This document shows positions 1 through 7,432 of a stretch of 39,647 bases of DNA, in pieces. The position numbers and the translations under genes are program-made. How positions within the stretch are numbered: position 1 is the first letter of the stretch; the number at the start of each line of letters is the position of its first letter. Location: contig NZ_JAKUJY010000033.1 of NCBI RefSeq assembly GCF_022664535.1, forward strand, positions 1 to 39,647. Direction: 5' to 3'. Under the pieces are notes generated by a model. The model was not told the DNA's origin, searched no databases, and saw only the letters and a program-made list of their open reading frames with translations. The DNA is from Sphingobium trunci (GTDB lineage Bacteria > Pseudomonadota > Alphaproteobacteria > Sphingomonadales > Sphingomonadaceae).

Positions 1-425
1 TAAACACTTTGCTACCTCCGACATCCGTGCTCATCGTATGCCTTTTGGCCAGCGACAGCTATCAGCGTTGCAAGCTACAGTGCTGAATGCCCCAGTTTGG
101 TCGTTTTAAGCCAGAACCCCCTTCGTCATGCCGGGCTTGACCCGGCATCCCGCTTTCTCTCTGATGGGCGGCGAACGAAGAAGCGGGACCCCCGGATCAG
201 GTCCGGGGTAACGGCTGATGGTCGAAACGCGCCAACCCACTTTTTCCTGTCCTACAATCACTCCTCTGCGCTAGGATTCGCCCGGCTCTTTGAAAATTCG
301 ATATAATCTGTTCGATACCAGACCGGAAATGACGGTTTCCCATGCCTCTATCGTGTCACTTGTGTCACCCAAATCCTACAGGGCGGCAGGGACGATGGTG
401 ACCGCAAACGGGATAGACCGCTGCT
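1..425. other. Intergenic region at window edge, no convincing gene
   Basis: No open frame here looks like a real protein: the short frames have no plausible ribosome site, composition or family resemblance. The only structured part is a palindromic repeat at about 124-213, listed separately. The rest, up to the stop of the minus-strand kinase gene at 426, is unassigned and may include the end of a gene lying outside the window. Confidence 0.6.
124..213. repeat. Interspersed palindromic repeat, copy A
   Basis: Three nested inverted repeats are visible: CCGGG/CCCGG near 130-145, CCCGCTT against AAGCGGG across about 149-187, and CCCCGGA/TCCGGGG at about 190-208. The motif order (TCCCGCTTTC, a variable loop, AAGCGGGACCC, then a CCGGGGT(A/G)ACG tail) recurs at 15934-15998. 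I infer a dispersed non-coding repeat family of the type common in alphaproteobacterial intergenic DNA. Confidence 0.7.
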
Positions 426-1775
426 TCATGCCGGAAGGACCAGACTGGCCTCCAGCCCGCCCTGCGGACGGTTCGCGAGCTTCAGGGCGCCGCCATGTTC
501 GGCCATGATCGCCCGGACCAGCGCCAGGCCCAGCCCGGCCCCGCCCGTCTCGCGATTGCGGGAACCTTCCAGGCGGGTGAAGGGCTCCATCATCTCCTCC
601 ATCCGGTCCTCGGCGATGCCGGGGCCGTCATCGGCGACGATCAGGCGAATGACGCCCTGCCCCCGCTCCACCGACACATGGGCGCGCTCGCCATAGACGA
701 TCGCGTTTTCGATGAGGTTGCGCAGCGCCCGGCGAATCTGCTGCGGGCGTACGGTGGCCACCGCCCTCTCGCTGTCGGCCAGCTCGACCGGCGATCCCAG
801 CTCCAGAAAATCCTCGACCACGGCGTCGGTCAGCGCCGAAAGATCGACCTTCTGCTGTTCTTCGCTGCTGCGCCCCGCCCGCGCGAGCGACAATATGTCT
901 TCCAGCATCCGGTTCATCTCATCGATGGTTTCGGACATGCGCGCGCGCTCGACTTCGTCCTCCACGGACTCCGTGCGCACCCGCAAGGATGCCAGCGGGG
1001 TGCGCAGATCATGGCCGATCGCGCCCAGCATCCGGTCCTTTTCATTGAGCATGGCGTAGATACGACTGCGCATGGCGTTGAAGGCGGTGGTCAGTTGCCG
1101 CACATCGCCGGGGCCGCGCTCCTCGACCGGGTCGGCCGAACCCGTGCGGGCGAATTGCTGGGCCGAGCGGGTCAATTGCAGCAACGGCCGCGCCAGCCTG
1201 CGCCCCACCCACAGCAGCGGCAACAGGACGATGGCATAGAGGATCAGCGTCTGCCCCACCAGCCAACCGCCGAAGCGTTGCGGCAGCCCACCGATTCGCG
1301 TCTGGGTCACGGCCCATTTGCCGGGCGCATATTCGGCGGCCATGATCAGACGCCCCATATGCCCATGATCGGGTTCGCGATTGGCCCGCATCCGGAAATT
1401 GTCCCAGCGGCGGGGCGGCGGCGACCGAAGATCCTCGACCACGCGCAACGAACGGACGGACAGCCCGACATCCTCGAACATGGCCCTGCCGCGTTTTTCG
1501 ATGTCCGGCCGCGCTTTCCCCGCCAATGCCGGGGGCGCCGCCAGGAAGCGCACGCGGTTCCGGCGGTCGATGTCGGCGGCATCGTGACGGTCACGATTGT
1601 CGAGCGCGTCGACGATCCGGTAGACCGCCGGCGCCGTCTGCGTAGTCAGCTCGATCCGGTTGCGTTCCCGCAGCAGCAGGGCGAAGTTGATCGCCTGCGC
1701 CACGAACAGCGCGATGGCGACGAGGATGATGATCTGGGCGACCAGACCCTGCGGCCAGAGGCGAAGCCGCTTCAC
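426..1775 (-). CDS. Sensor histidine kinase (HAMP, HisKA, HATPase_c)
   Basis: This is an inner-membrane sensor kinase of 449 residues that should phosphorylate the response regulator encoded just upstream. TM1 spans about residues 11-35 and TM2 about 172-192, enclosing a periplasmic sensor region of about 135 residues. A HAMP linker follows (about 193-245). The H-box GAIGHDLRTPLASLR carries the phosphoaccepting His255. The ATPase domain has an N-box (RNLIENAIVYG), a G1 box (DDGPGI, 382-387) and a G2 box (GGAGLGLAL). The start is GTG and overlaps the regulator stop by 3 bases (GTGA), so the two are translationally coupled. The periplasmic region resembles no sensor family I can name, so the stimulus is unknown. 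It is the distal gene of a probable EF-hand, regulator, kinase transcription unit. Confidence 0.93.
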   Translation of the reverse strand: MKRLRLWPQGLVAQIIILVAIALFVAQAINFALLLRERNRIELTTQTAPAVYRIVDALDNRDRHDAADIDRRNRVRFLAAPPALAGKARPDIEKRGRAMFEDVGLSVRSLRVVEDLRSPPPRRWDNFRMRANREPDHGHMGRLIMAAEYAPGKWAVTQTRIGGLPQRFGGWLVGQTLILYAIVLLPLLWVGRRLARPLLQLTRSAQQFARTGSADPVEERGPGDVRQLTTAFNAMRSRIYAMLNEKDRMLGAIGHDLRTPLASLRVRTESVEDEVERARMSETIDEMNRMLEDILSLARAGRSSEEQQKVDLSALTDAVVEDFLELGSPVELADSERAVATVRPQQIRRALRNLIENAIVYGERAHVSVERGQGVIRLIVADDGPGIAEDRMEEMMEPFTRLEGSRNRETGGAGLGLALVRAIMAEHGGALKLANRPQGGLEASLVLPA

Positions 1776-2491
1776 AGCTTGCGCACGTCCGCCGCCAGCG
1801 TATAGCCGCCGCCCCAGACCGTCTTGATCAGCGTCGGGCTCTTGGGATCAGGCTCGATCTTCTTGCGCAGGCGGCTGATCTGGTTGTCGATCGCGCGGTC
1901 GAAGGCGTTGGCCTCGCGTCCCTGGGTGATGTCCAGCAACTGGTCGCGGCTCAAAACCTGGTTGGGCCGCGTCGCGAAAGCCAGCATCAGATTATATTCG
2001 GCGGTGGAAAGGGGCAGCGACACGCCTTCGCCATCAACCAGCGTACGCTCCTGAGTCTTGAGCAGCCAGCCGGCAAAGGCATAGGTCGCGCCATCGGGCG
2101 CCGTCACCCGCTGGCCCCCGGTCGCGACCCGGCGAAAGATCACCTTGATCCGGGCGACCAGTTCGCGGGGCGAAAAGGGTTTGAGCACATAATCGTCCGC
2201 GCCCATTTCCAGCCCGACGATCCGGTCGGTCTCTTCCGATCTGGCGGTGAGCAAGATGACGGGAATTTCGCTGGTCTCGCGGATATGGCGGCACAGCGAC
2301 AGACCGTCCTCGCCCCGCATCATGATGTCCAGCACGACCAGATCGATGGCGTTGGCGTTCAGGCGCAGGCGCGCCTCCGCCGCGCTCTCGACGGCGGTCA
2401 CGCGGAAGCCGTTGCGCGAAAGATATTGCGCCAGCGGCTCGCGGATCGAACGCTCGTCGTCGACGAGCAGCAGATGGGGTCGTTCGCTCAT
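1772..2491 (-). CDS. OmpR/PhoB-family response regulator
   Basis: A 239-residue DNA-binding response regulator partnered with the overlapping kinase gene. The receiver domain has the acidic pair D11/D12, the phosphoacceptor D55 (VVLDIMMRG), T82 and K104 (LKPF). The C-terminal winged helix (about 140-235) contains the STAEYNLM and RTVWGGGY-like signatures of OmpR/PhoB regulators. The frame stays open upstream to 2704, but I chose the ATG at 2491 because the receiver fold starts there (MSERPHLLLVDDE) and the upstream residues are low-complexity. The EF-hand gene lies 148 bp upstream on the same strand, with two strong hairpins between them. A candidate target site is the tandem repeat at 3346-3367. 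Confidence 0.93.
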   Translation of the reverse strand: MSERPHLLLVDDERSIREPLAQYLSRNGFRVTAVESAAEARLRLNANAIDLVVLDIMMRGEDGLSLCRHIRETSEIPVILLTARSEETDRIVGLEMGADDYVLKPFSPRELVARIKVIFRRVATGGQRVTAPDGATYAFAGWLLKTQERTLVDGEGVSLPLSTAEYNLMLAFATRPNQVLSRDQLLDITQGREANAFDRAIDNQISRLRKKIEPDPKSPTLIKTVWGGGYTLAADVRKL

Positions 2492-2535
2492 GGTCCGGTT
2501 CTTGTCATGGCTTCGCGCCGGTTGGAAGAGCCGTG

Positions 2536-2577
2536 GGGGAAGGGCGAAGATATAGGGGGGCAACTTCGCCCTTCCCC
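2536..2577 (-). other. Perfect 14-bp stem hairpin before the response regulator gene
   Basis: The arms GGGGAAGGGCGAAG (2536-2549) and CTTCGCCCTTCCCC (2564-2577) pair perfectly around a 14-nt loop. There is no U-run after it on the minus strand, so it is not a canonical terminator. It lies 45 nt upstream of the regulator ATG and could be an mRNA processing or attenuation structure lowering regulator/kinase expression relative to the EF-hand gene. Confidence 0.6.
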
Positions 2578-2580
2578 GGT

Positions 2581-2629
2581 GCGGTCGGGAAAGGGACCGG
2601 AAGGGGGAGAGGCCAGCCCCCCCGACCGC
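2581..2629 (-). other. Second hairpin just after the EF-hand gene
   Basis: GCGGTCGGG (2581-2589) pairs with CCCGACCGC (2621-2629) and further G/C-rich sequence lies inside. It begins 11 nt after the EF-hand stop on the minus strand and has no U-tract. It may be a 3'-end stabilising or weak termination structure. Confidence 0.45.
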
Positions 2630-2639
2630 AACTGGCAGC

Positions 2640-3281
2640 TCAGTTGGCGGGCGGCGGGGGCGGCGGGCCCTTGCGGTCCTTCCAGCCATCGCGGAAGGCT
2701 TCACGTGCGGCCTTCATTTCATCGGCCGTCACCTTGCCGTCGTGATTGGTGTCGGCCTTGTCGAACATGGCGAGCGGGCCGGCCATGAATTCGGCCTTGG
2801 TGATGGTGCCGTCCTTAGCGGCATCGCCATCCGGGCCGCCACGCATCATGCCATGGCCCGGCCCCCGATGGCCCCAGCCCGGGCGCTCCGGACCACCCGG
2901 CCTGTCCATGCCGTCATGCCCTCCGTCACGGCCCTGATGCGCGGCGACGAATTCGGCCTTGCTGATCTGGCCGTCCTTGTTGGTATCCATGGCGGCAAAA
3001 CGTTCGTCGAGCCGCTGCTGGCGCAGGATCTCCCGGTCTTCGCTGGTCAGCTTGCCGTCATGGTTGGCATCGAGCCTGGCGAAGCGGGCCTCCAGCGCGG
3101 CGGTGAATTCCGCCTTGGTGACGACCCCGTCATGATTGGCGTCAGCCATCATCAGCATGCCGCCACGCGGACCATGGGGGCCGGGACCGCCATCATCCTG
3201 CGCGAAAGCGAGATGCGAGGCAGCGAGCCCGCCGACGAACAGCGATCCCAGCGCCACGGTGGTCATGAATTTGCGGATCAT
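2640..3281 (-). CDS. Exported EF-hand calcium-binding protein
   Basis: A 213-residue protein with a Sec signal peptide (basic start, hydrophobic core, cleavage near LAFAQ, residue 28) and repeated EF-hand loops of the DxNxDGxxxxxE type: DANHDGVVTKAEF, DANHDGKLTSED, DTNKDGQISKAEF, a degenerate AKDGTITKAEF and DTNHDGKVTADEM. The middle is rich in Gly, His and Met, and the C-terminus ends in a proline run. It should bind Ca2+ (or other divalent ions) in the periplasm. It precedes a two-component system on the same strand, so it could be a sensory accessory or a target of that system; this is inference. A tandem direct repeat lies in its promoter region. Confidence 0.9.
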   Translation of the reverse strand: MIRKFMTTVALGSLFVGGLAASHLAFAQDDGGPGPHGPRGGMLMMADANHDGVVTKAEFTAALEARFARLDANHDGKLTSEDREILRQQRLDERFAAMDTNKDGQISKAEFVAAHQGRDGGHDGMDRPGGPERPGWGHRGPGHGMMRGGPDGDAAKDGTITKAEFMAGPLAMFDKADTNHDGKVTADEMKAAREAFRDGWKDRKGPPPPPPAN

Positions 3282-3345
3282 GGATTTCCCTTCAAAGCGT
3301 CTGTCACGAACGGCACTCCGCCGTCCTTCAAGCCGCTTATCGGAA

Positions 3346-3367
3346 AATTTTGTCCCCCAATTTTGTC
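3346..3367. promoter_or_regulatory. Tandem direct repeat, candidate response-regulator box
   Basis: AATTTTGTC occurs at 3346-3354 and again at 3359-3367 (13-bp period), in the 137-bp gap between argG and the EF-hand gene, about 65-85 bp upstream of the EF-hand start. A further GTCACGTCAC follows. OmpR-family regulators bind tandem direct repeats, and one is encoded in the same unit, so this is a candidate autoregulatory site. Confidence 0.4.
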
Positions 3368-3418
3368 ACGTCACCCGATAAAATGTCGCAATTTGTATCG
3401 GGCGACGGACCGGGATCG

Positions 3419-4636
3419 TCAGCGGTCGCGCCGTCCCAACAGACGGAGGCGAAGCGCGTTGAGCTTGATGAAGCCCGCAGCGTCGCGCTGGTCGTAGGCG
3501 CCCGCATCATCCTCGAAGGTCACGACCTTCTCGCTGTAGAGGCTGTTGGGCGACTTGCGGCCGACGACATGGACGCCGCCCTTGTAGAGCTTCAGGCGGA
3601 CAGTGCCGGTCACCTTTTCCTGGCTATGGTCGATCGCGGCCTGGAGCATCTCGCGCTCGGGCGAGAACCAGAAGCCGTTATAGATCAGCTCGGCATATTT
3701 GGGCGCCAGTTCGTCCTTGAGATGCGCGGCGCCGCGGTCGAGCGTCAACTGCTCGATGCCGCGATGGGCGAGATGATAGATGGTGCCGCCCGGCGTTTCA
3801 TACATGCCGCGCGACTTCATGCCGACGAAACGGTTCTCGACCAGATCGAGGCGGCCGATGCCATGCTTGCGGCCATATTCGTTGAGCGTTTCGAGCAGGG
3901 TCGCGGGCGACATGCCCACGCCGTTGATCGCGATGCCATCGCCGCGCTCGAAATCAATGGTGATATATTCGGGCGCGTCGGGCGCATCCTCCGGGTTCAC
4001 GGTGCGCGAATAGACATAGTCCGGGGTTTCCTCCCACGGATCTTCCAGCACCTTGCCCTCGGAGCTCGTGTGCAGCATGTTCGCGTCGGTCGAGAAGGGG
4101 CTTTCGCCGCGCTTGTCGCGGGGGATCGGGATCTGGTGCTTTTCGGCGAATTCGATCAGCTTCGTGCGGCTCGTCAGATCCCATTCGCGCCACGGCGCGA
4201 TCACCTTAATGTCGGGCGCCAGGCCATAATAGCCGAGCTCGAAGCGGACCTGGTCGTTGCCCTTGCCGGTCGCGCCGTGCGACACCGCGTCGGCGCCGAC
4301 CATTTTCGCGATCTCGATCTGGCGCTTGGCGATCAGCGGACGGGCGATCGAGGTACCAAGCAGATACAGTCCCTCATAGAGCGCGTTGGAGCGCATCATC
4401 GGGAAGACATAGTCCTTGACGAACTCCTCCCGCAGGTCGTCGATGAAGATATGCTCTTCCTTGACGCCCATCAGGCGGGCCTTGGCGCGGGCGGGCTCCA
4501 GTTCCTCCCCCTGCCCCAGATCGGCGGTGAAGGTCACCACTTCGCACTGATAGGTCTGTTGCAGCCATTTCAGGATCACGCTGGTGTCGAGACCGCCGGA
4601 AAAGGCGAGGACGATGCGGTTGATCTTGTCGGACAT
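3419..4636 (-). CDS. argG: Argininosuccinate synthase
   Basis: Cytoplasmic enzyme joining citrulline and aspartate with ATP to form argininosuccinate, the penultimate step of arginine synthesis. The 405-residue length matches the family. Visible signatures are the N-type ATP pyrophosphatase loop AFSGGLDTSV (residues 10-19), the HGATGKGNDQVRFE segment, and FERGDGIAINGVGMSPATLL. It is a stand-alone gene on the minus strand. The upstream gene on that strand ends in a strong terminator at 4747-4784, so argG must have its own promoter in the roughly 110 bp between that hairpin and its ATG. No other arg genes are in the window. Confidence 0.98.
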   Translation of the reverse strand: MSDKINRIVLAFSGGLDTSVILKWLQQTYQCEVVTFTADLGQGEELEPARAKARLMGVKEEHIFIDDLREEFVKDYVFPMMRSNALYEGLYLLGTSIARPLIAKRQIEIAKMVGADAVSHGATGKGNDQVRFELGYYGLAPDIKVIAPWREWDLTSRTKLIEFAEKHQIPIPRDKRGESPFSTDANMLHTSSEGKVLEDPWEETPDYVYSRTVNPEDAPDAPEYITIDFERGDGIAINGVGMSPATLLETLNEYGRKHGIGRLDLVENRFVGMKSRGMYETPGGTIYHLAHRGIEQLTLDRGAAHLKDELAPKYAELIYNGFWFSPEREMLQAAIDHSQEKVTGTVRLKLYKGGVHVVGRKSPNSLYSEKVVTFEDDAGAYDQRDAAGFIKLNALRLRLLGRRDR

Positions 4637-4746
4637 GGGTTCAGCGACTTTCTGTAGAGCGGGCCGTCAAGGGCCGAGAAATTACCGGCGGGCCGGTATC
4701 AGGCCGGACGCGCAAGTGCAACCGGGTCGCCGAAGATTGAGCGCAT

Positions 4747-4784
4747 GAAAAAGGGGACGCAAGCGGCAATGGCTGCGTCCCCTT
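4747..4784 (-). terminator. Rho-independent terminator
   Basis: Arms AAGGGGACGCA (4751-4761) and TGCGTCCCCTT (4774-4784) form a perfect 11-bp stem around a 12-nt loop. On the minus strand the stem is followed by a run of Ts. It lies 22 bp past the stop of the Pro/Ala-rich membrane protein gene and should end its transcript before argG. Confidence 0.85.
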
Positions 4785-4805
4785 CGCCATTGGCGTCGAT
4801 CGGCC

Positions 4806-5786
4806 CTAGCTGGTGCGCGGGTTGAACATGGTCTTCCGGCCGCGATCGGAGCCGAAGCGATAGACGGTCTGCGTCGGCTGCGGGGTCGGGCGGGGGGCGG
4901 CAGGCGACGCTTCCGGGGAAAGTGCCGCTTGCGGCGCGGCTGCCCGTTGCTGCTGGGCGAGCAGGAATTTGGCCCGCGTCATGCGCTTGGCATAGGTGCG
5001 GAACGGATTTTCCGGGCTCGGCGGCTGCGCAACCATCGCCTCCAGCAGGCTCTCAGCGCTACGGGCGGCGGCGGGCGTTGCCGCGAACACAGGCTGCGGC
5101 GCGGCAGTTGTCACCGGCTCGGGTGCCATATCGACGGGCGCGGCATAAACGGCTTCCTCCGCGGCTAGTTCATCCAGTTCATCGTCCTGCCCGTGCCGAC
5201 GACGGCGCATCAGCGCAGCGCCACCCAGCCCCAGCATCAGCAGCGCTCCGCCGCCGACAGCCCAGATCAGAGAGGGATCGGTTGGGCGAACCGCCGGCGA
5301 TTCGGCGGGCGCTGGCTGCGCGACGCTATCGTCGGACACCGCCGGAGTGGGCGCGGCAGTGATCGGGGCCGCCGCCTGACCCGGCGCTATCTCACGCGGC
5401 GCGGGTTGTGGTGCACGGACCGGTTCCGGTTTGGGCGCCACAGCCTCTGGCGCAGCGGTTCGGGCAATCGTCTTGGGAGCTGTCCGCGCAGCCGCGGCCT
5501 TCGGCGCCCGCTTCACGGGTTGGCTGGCGGCTTCCGCCTGCGATGCCGCGATCGCTGCATTCAGCCGTTCCTCCACCGAAGGCGTTTGCTGCACGACGGG
5601 TTGCGACGGCTCGAATGCGGGAGTGGACGCGGGCTGCGAAGCCGGCGGTGCAGCTTGTTCAGCGGCCGGCGCGACAGGCGCGGGTGGAACCACCACGGTC
5701 TGCGCGAGCAGCGGGGTGGCCGTAAAAGCCAGAACAGCGGCAATCGCGGTCCCGGCCGGGCGAACAATGCGAATATGTCCAGTCAT
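4806..5786 (-). CDS. Pro/Ala-rich single-pass membrane protein, unknown function
   Basis: A 326-residue protein in which I recognise no catalytic family. It has an N-terminal signal (cleavage near LLAQ, about residue 29) and a long Pro/Ala/Gln/Thr-rich exported segment (about 30-170). A transmembrane helix WAVGGGALLMLGLGGAALM (about 174-192) is followed by the stop-transfer RRRR, then an Ala-rich cytoplasmic tail with an acidic patch (DDELDELAAEE). I chose the ATG at 5786 over one 10 codons upstream because the signal peptide starts there. The layout resembles a periplasm-spanning stalk anchored in the inner membrane, but no partner domain (TonB C-terminus, SPOR, LysM) is visible. Direct repeats upstream (5860-5890) suggest regulated expression. 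Confidence 0.75.
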   Translation of the reverse strand: MTGHIRIVRPAGTAIAAVLAFTATPLLAQTVVVPPAPVAPAAEQAAPPASQPASTPAFEPSQPVVQQTPSVEERLNAAIAASQAEAASQPVKRAPKAAAARTAPKTIARTAAPEAVAPKPEPVRAPQPAPREIAPGQAAAPITAAPTPAVSDDSVAQPAPAESPAVRPTDPSLIWAVGGGALLMLGLGGAALMRRRRHGQDDELDELAAEEAVYAAPVDMAPEPVTTAAPQPVFAATPAAARSAESLLEAMVAQPPSPENPFRTYAKRMTRAKFLLAQQQRAAAPQAALSPEASPAAPRPTPQPTQTVYRFGSDRGRKTMFNPRTS

Positions 5787-5859
5787 AGCAGAGCATAAAC
5801 CCGCGCAGGCGGCCATCGTTCTCTACGCAAGTGCAGCATTTTGGATCAGCCGAGGCTGG

Positions 5860-5903
5860 TGAACGACGAAATGAACGACAAATGGACGATATTAACGGCC
5901 GTT
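5860..5903. promoter_or_regulatory. Three direct repeats plus palindrome upstream of the Pro/Ala-rich gene
   Basis: TGAACGAC (5860-5867), TGAACGAC (5872-5879) and TGGACGAT (5883-5890) are spaced 12 and 11 bp apart, followed by the palindrome AACGGCCGTT (5894-5903), which adds another TGAACG on the opposite strand. Helical-phase direct repeats fit a PhoB/OmpR-like or other activator site about 75-120 bp upstream of the ATG at 5786. Confidence 0.4.
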
Positions 5904-5968
5904 CATCTTTCTCTGCCTATATCTATGCTTGGCACTGGAATATAGGGATCCGAGGATTACTCGCTTAT

Positions 5969-6151
5969 CTAGTCACGATCATCCCGGCGCGCGCCATCCA
6001 GCAAGCGCTTCTTGCGCTCTTCTTCAAGCGACTGTTCCAGCCGCTCCGCCTTTGTCCGGCCGAACTTCACGCGGTTGGCCTCCGCCTGGCGCGACTTGTC
6101 GATCCGCGCCTTGGTTTTGCGTGCTTGCCGGAAATTGATGATGTCGCCCAT
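5969..6151 (-). CDS. DUF4169 family small basic protein
   Basis: A 60-residue, highly charged, apparently helical protein beginning MGDIINFRQARKTKARIDK, which is the characteristic opening of the alphaproteobacterial DUF4169 family. The family has the conserved RVKFGRTKAE core seen here at about 27-36. Function is unknown. It lies 40 bp downstream of tRNA-Gly on the same strand. Confidence 0.85.
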   Translation of the reverse strand: MGDIINFRQARKTKARIDKSRQAEANRVKFGRTKAERLEQSLEEERKKRLLDGARRDDRD

Positions 6152-6191
6152 GAAATGCCTGCAAACAGCGGTGATGAACGGGGCGTCCGAC

Positions 6192-6265
6192 TGGAGCGGG
6201 TAGCGGGGATCGAACCCGCATCACAAGCTTGGAAGGCTAGTGCTCTACCATTGAGCTATACCCGC
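6192..6265 (-). tRNA. tRNA-Gly (anticodon TCC)
   Basis: A complete 74-nt cloverleaf including the encoded CCA. Acceptor GCGGGTA pairs with TACCCGC, the D-arm is GCTC/GAGC, the anticodon loop CTTCCAA gives TCC, and the T-arm is GCGGG-TTCGATC-CCCGC. The anticodon stem CTAGC/GCTTG carries a U-U opposition at its second pair (28-42). It reads glycine GGA/GGG codons. Confidence 0.95.
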
Positions 6266-6287
6266 CCGTCAGGAAACGCGCCCTGCC

Positions 6288-6317
6288 ATCATAGAGCGGG
6301 GTTCGTCAATATGGCAA
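6288..6317 (-). promoter_or_regulatory. Probable sigma-70-type promoter for tRNA-Gly
   Basis: On the minus strand TTGCCA (6312-6317) and TATGAT (6288-6293) are separated by 18 bp. The -10 lies about 22 bp upstream of the mature tRNA 5' end at 6265. Confidence 0.5.
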
Positions 6318-6375
6318 AGCGGCGTTAAGCTAATATCTGCCTTAACCCCGGACTCCATTTGCACTATCAGGGGTC

Positions 6376-7302
6376 ATGACCACCCCCTCCTTGCGCCAGT
6401 TGGATATATTCGCGCAGATGGTGGCGTCCGGAAGCGTCGTCCGCTGCGCCCGCGACCTGGACATGGACGCGGAGGAGGTGGCGCGCGATCTCGCTTCGCT
6501 GGAACTGCGGCTTGGCTATCGCCTGTTCGAAAATCTGACCGGCGATGCCCGGCTGACCCCCGCCGGGCGCAAGACCGCGCAGGCCATGACGCTGCTGTCG
6601 CAGGACGAGCCTGAAAGCTGGCGGGTCGATGAGGCCGAGGCTCCGGTTGCCGAGCAGCCTTCCCCATCACCCCCACCGACACCGGCCTCTTCACGCGAAA
6701 CCATCATCCTCGCCGCGCCTGCCCCCGTTTTCGGTCATTTTCAGGATGCGCTCACCGCCTTTGAAGCGGCAAACGAGGATGTCGCCATCACGCTCGACCT
6801 GACCATCCACCTGGCCGACGAAGCCGCCCTGGCGCTGCGTCAGGGCAAGGCCGATATCGCCTATTTCTATGCGCTGGGAGAGGTGGACGGCCTGCACAGC
6901 CGCTATGGCTGGTCGGAGCAGATCAACCTTTACGCGGGAACCGGTCATCCGCTGGCGCAGCAGGACAGCGTATCGTTCGCGCAACTGGCACTGACGCCGA
7001 CATTGGCCATGGAGCCGCATAACGGCCTGAGGCGGATCATCGATGAAGCCCTGATGCGTGGCGGCGTCCCGTTGGGCGCGCCGGTGCTGGAAACCGACAA
7101 TCTGTTCGACATCATGACCATATTGCGGGAGGGCGCTGGCTGTTTTGCCGCCTTCGGCCCGCTGGCCCGCGACCTGGGACGCATGAGCGGGATCAGACGG
7201 ATCGCTCTGGAACGCCCGCTGCCTGCCATCGAAATACGCCAGGCCGTCCATCCCAAGGGCAAGGCCGCGGCCGACGCTCTGGCGGAATTTCTGTTTCTAT
7301 AA
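6376..7302 (+). CDS. LysR-family-like transcriptional regulator
   Basis: A 308-residue regulator. Residues 1-70 form a LysR-style winged helix (LRQLDIFAQMVASGSVVRCARDLDM, then LELRLGYRLFENL and RLTPAGRKT). A Pro/Ser-rich linker (about 90-112) is followed by a periplasmic-binding-fold effector domain (about 115-305). The recognition helix is acidic and divergent (DMDAEEVARDL in place of the usual xxSQPAVSxxI), so DNA specificity may be unusual. It lies 130 bp upstream of a ZnuD-like receptor on the same strand and may regulate it, but no ligand can be assigned. Confidence 0.8.
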   Translation: MTTPSLRQLDIFAQMVASGSVVRCARDLDMDAEEVARDLASLELRLGYRLFENLTGDARLTPAGRKTAQAMTLLSQDEPESWRVDEAEAPVAEQPSPSPPPTPASSRETIILAAPAPVFGHFQDALTAFEAANEDVAITLDLTIHLADEAALALRQGKADIAYFYALGEVDGLHSRYGWSEQINLYAGTGHPLAQQDSVSFAQLALTPTLAMEPHNGLRRIIDEALMRGGVPLGAPVLETDNLFDIMTILREGAGCFAAFGPLARDLGRMSGIRRIALERPLPAIEIRQAVHPKGKAAADALAEFLFL

Positions 7303-7364
7303 GGGATGTTACGGCGAACTGCCCATCTTTTCGGTCCGTTCGGCCAGACCGGGACATTAGGCGT

Positions 7365-7379
7365 TGATACACTATATCA
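7365..7379. promoter_or_regulatory. AT-rich inverted repeat upstream of TonB receptor, possible metalloregulator site
   Basis: TGATA-CACTA-TATCA forms a dyad whose end lies 53 bp before the chosen receptor start at 7433. Fur/Zur-type operators are short AT-rich dyads of this size, and the receptor looks ZnuD-like, so this is a candidate Zur or Fur site. I cannot match it to a confirmed consensus. Confidence 0.35.
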
Positions 7380-7432
7380 TTTCGGATAGGGGCAGATCAT
7401 CTCTCCCCGCCTGCTCAAGGATACCGAGCCGA

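Noticed and set aside
97..508. Short plus-strand frames at the window start
   Set aside because: They cross a palindromic repeat, lack ribosome sites and have no family-like composition.
495..1805. Long plus-strand frame of 436 residues opposite the histidine kinase
   Set aside because: It mirrors the kinase gene on the other strand, is rich in Arg/His/Gln/Pro without any fold, and the kinase motifs on the minus strand are unambiguous.
5969..6151. DUF4169 as an antisense shadow
   Set aside because: Rejected as a shadow: the characteristic MGDIINFRQARK opening and KFGRTKAE core match a conserved family, so it is kept as a gene.
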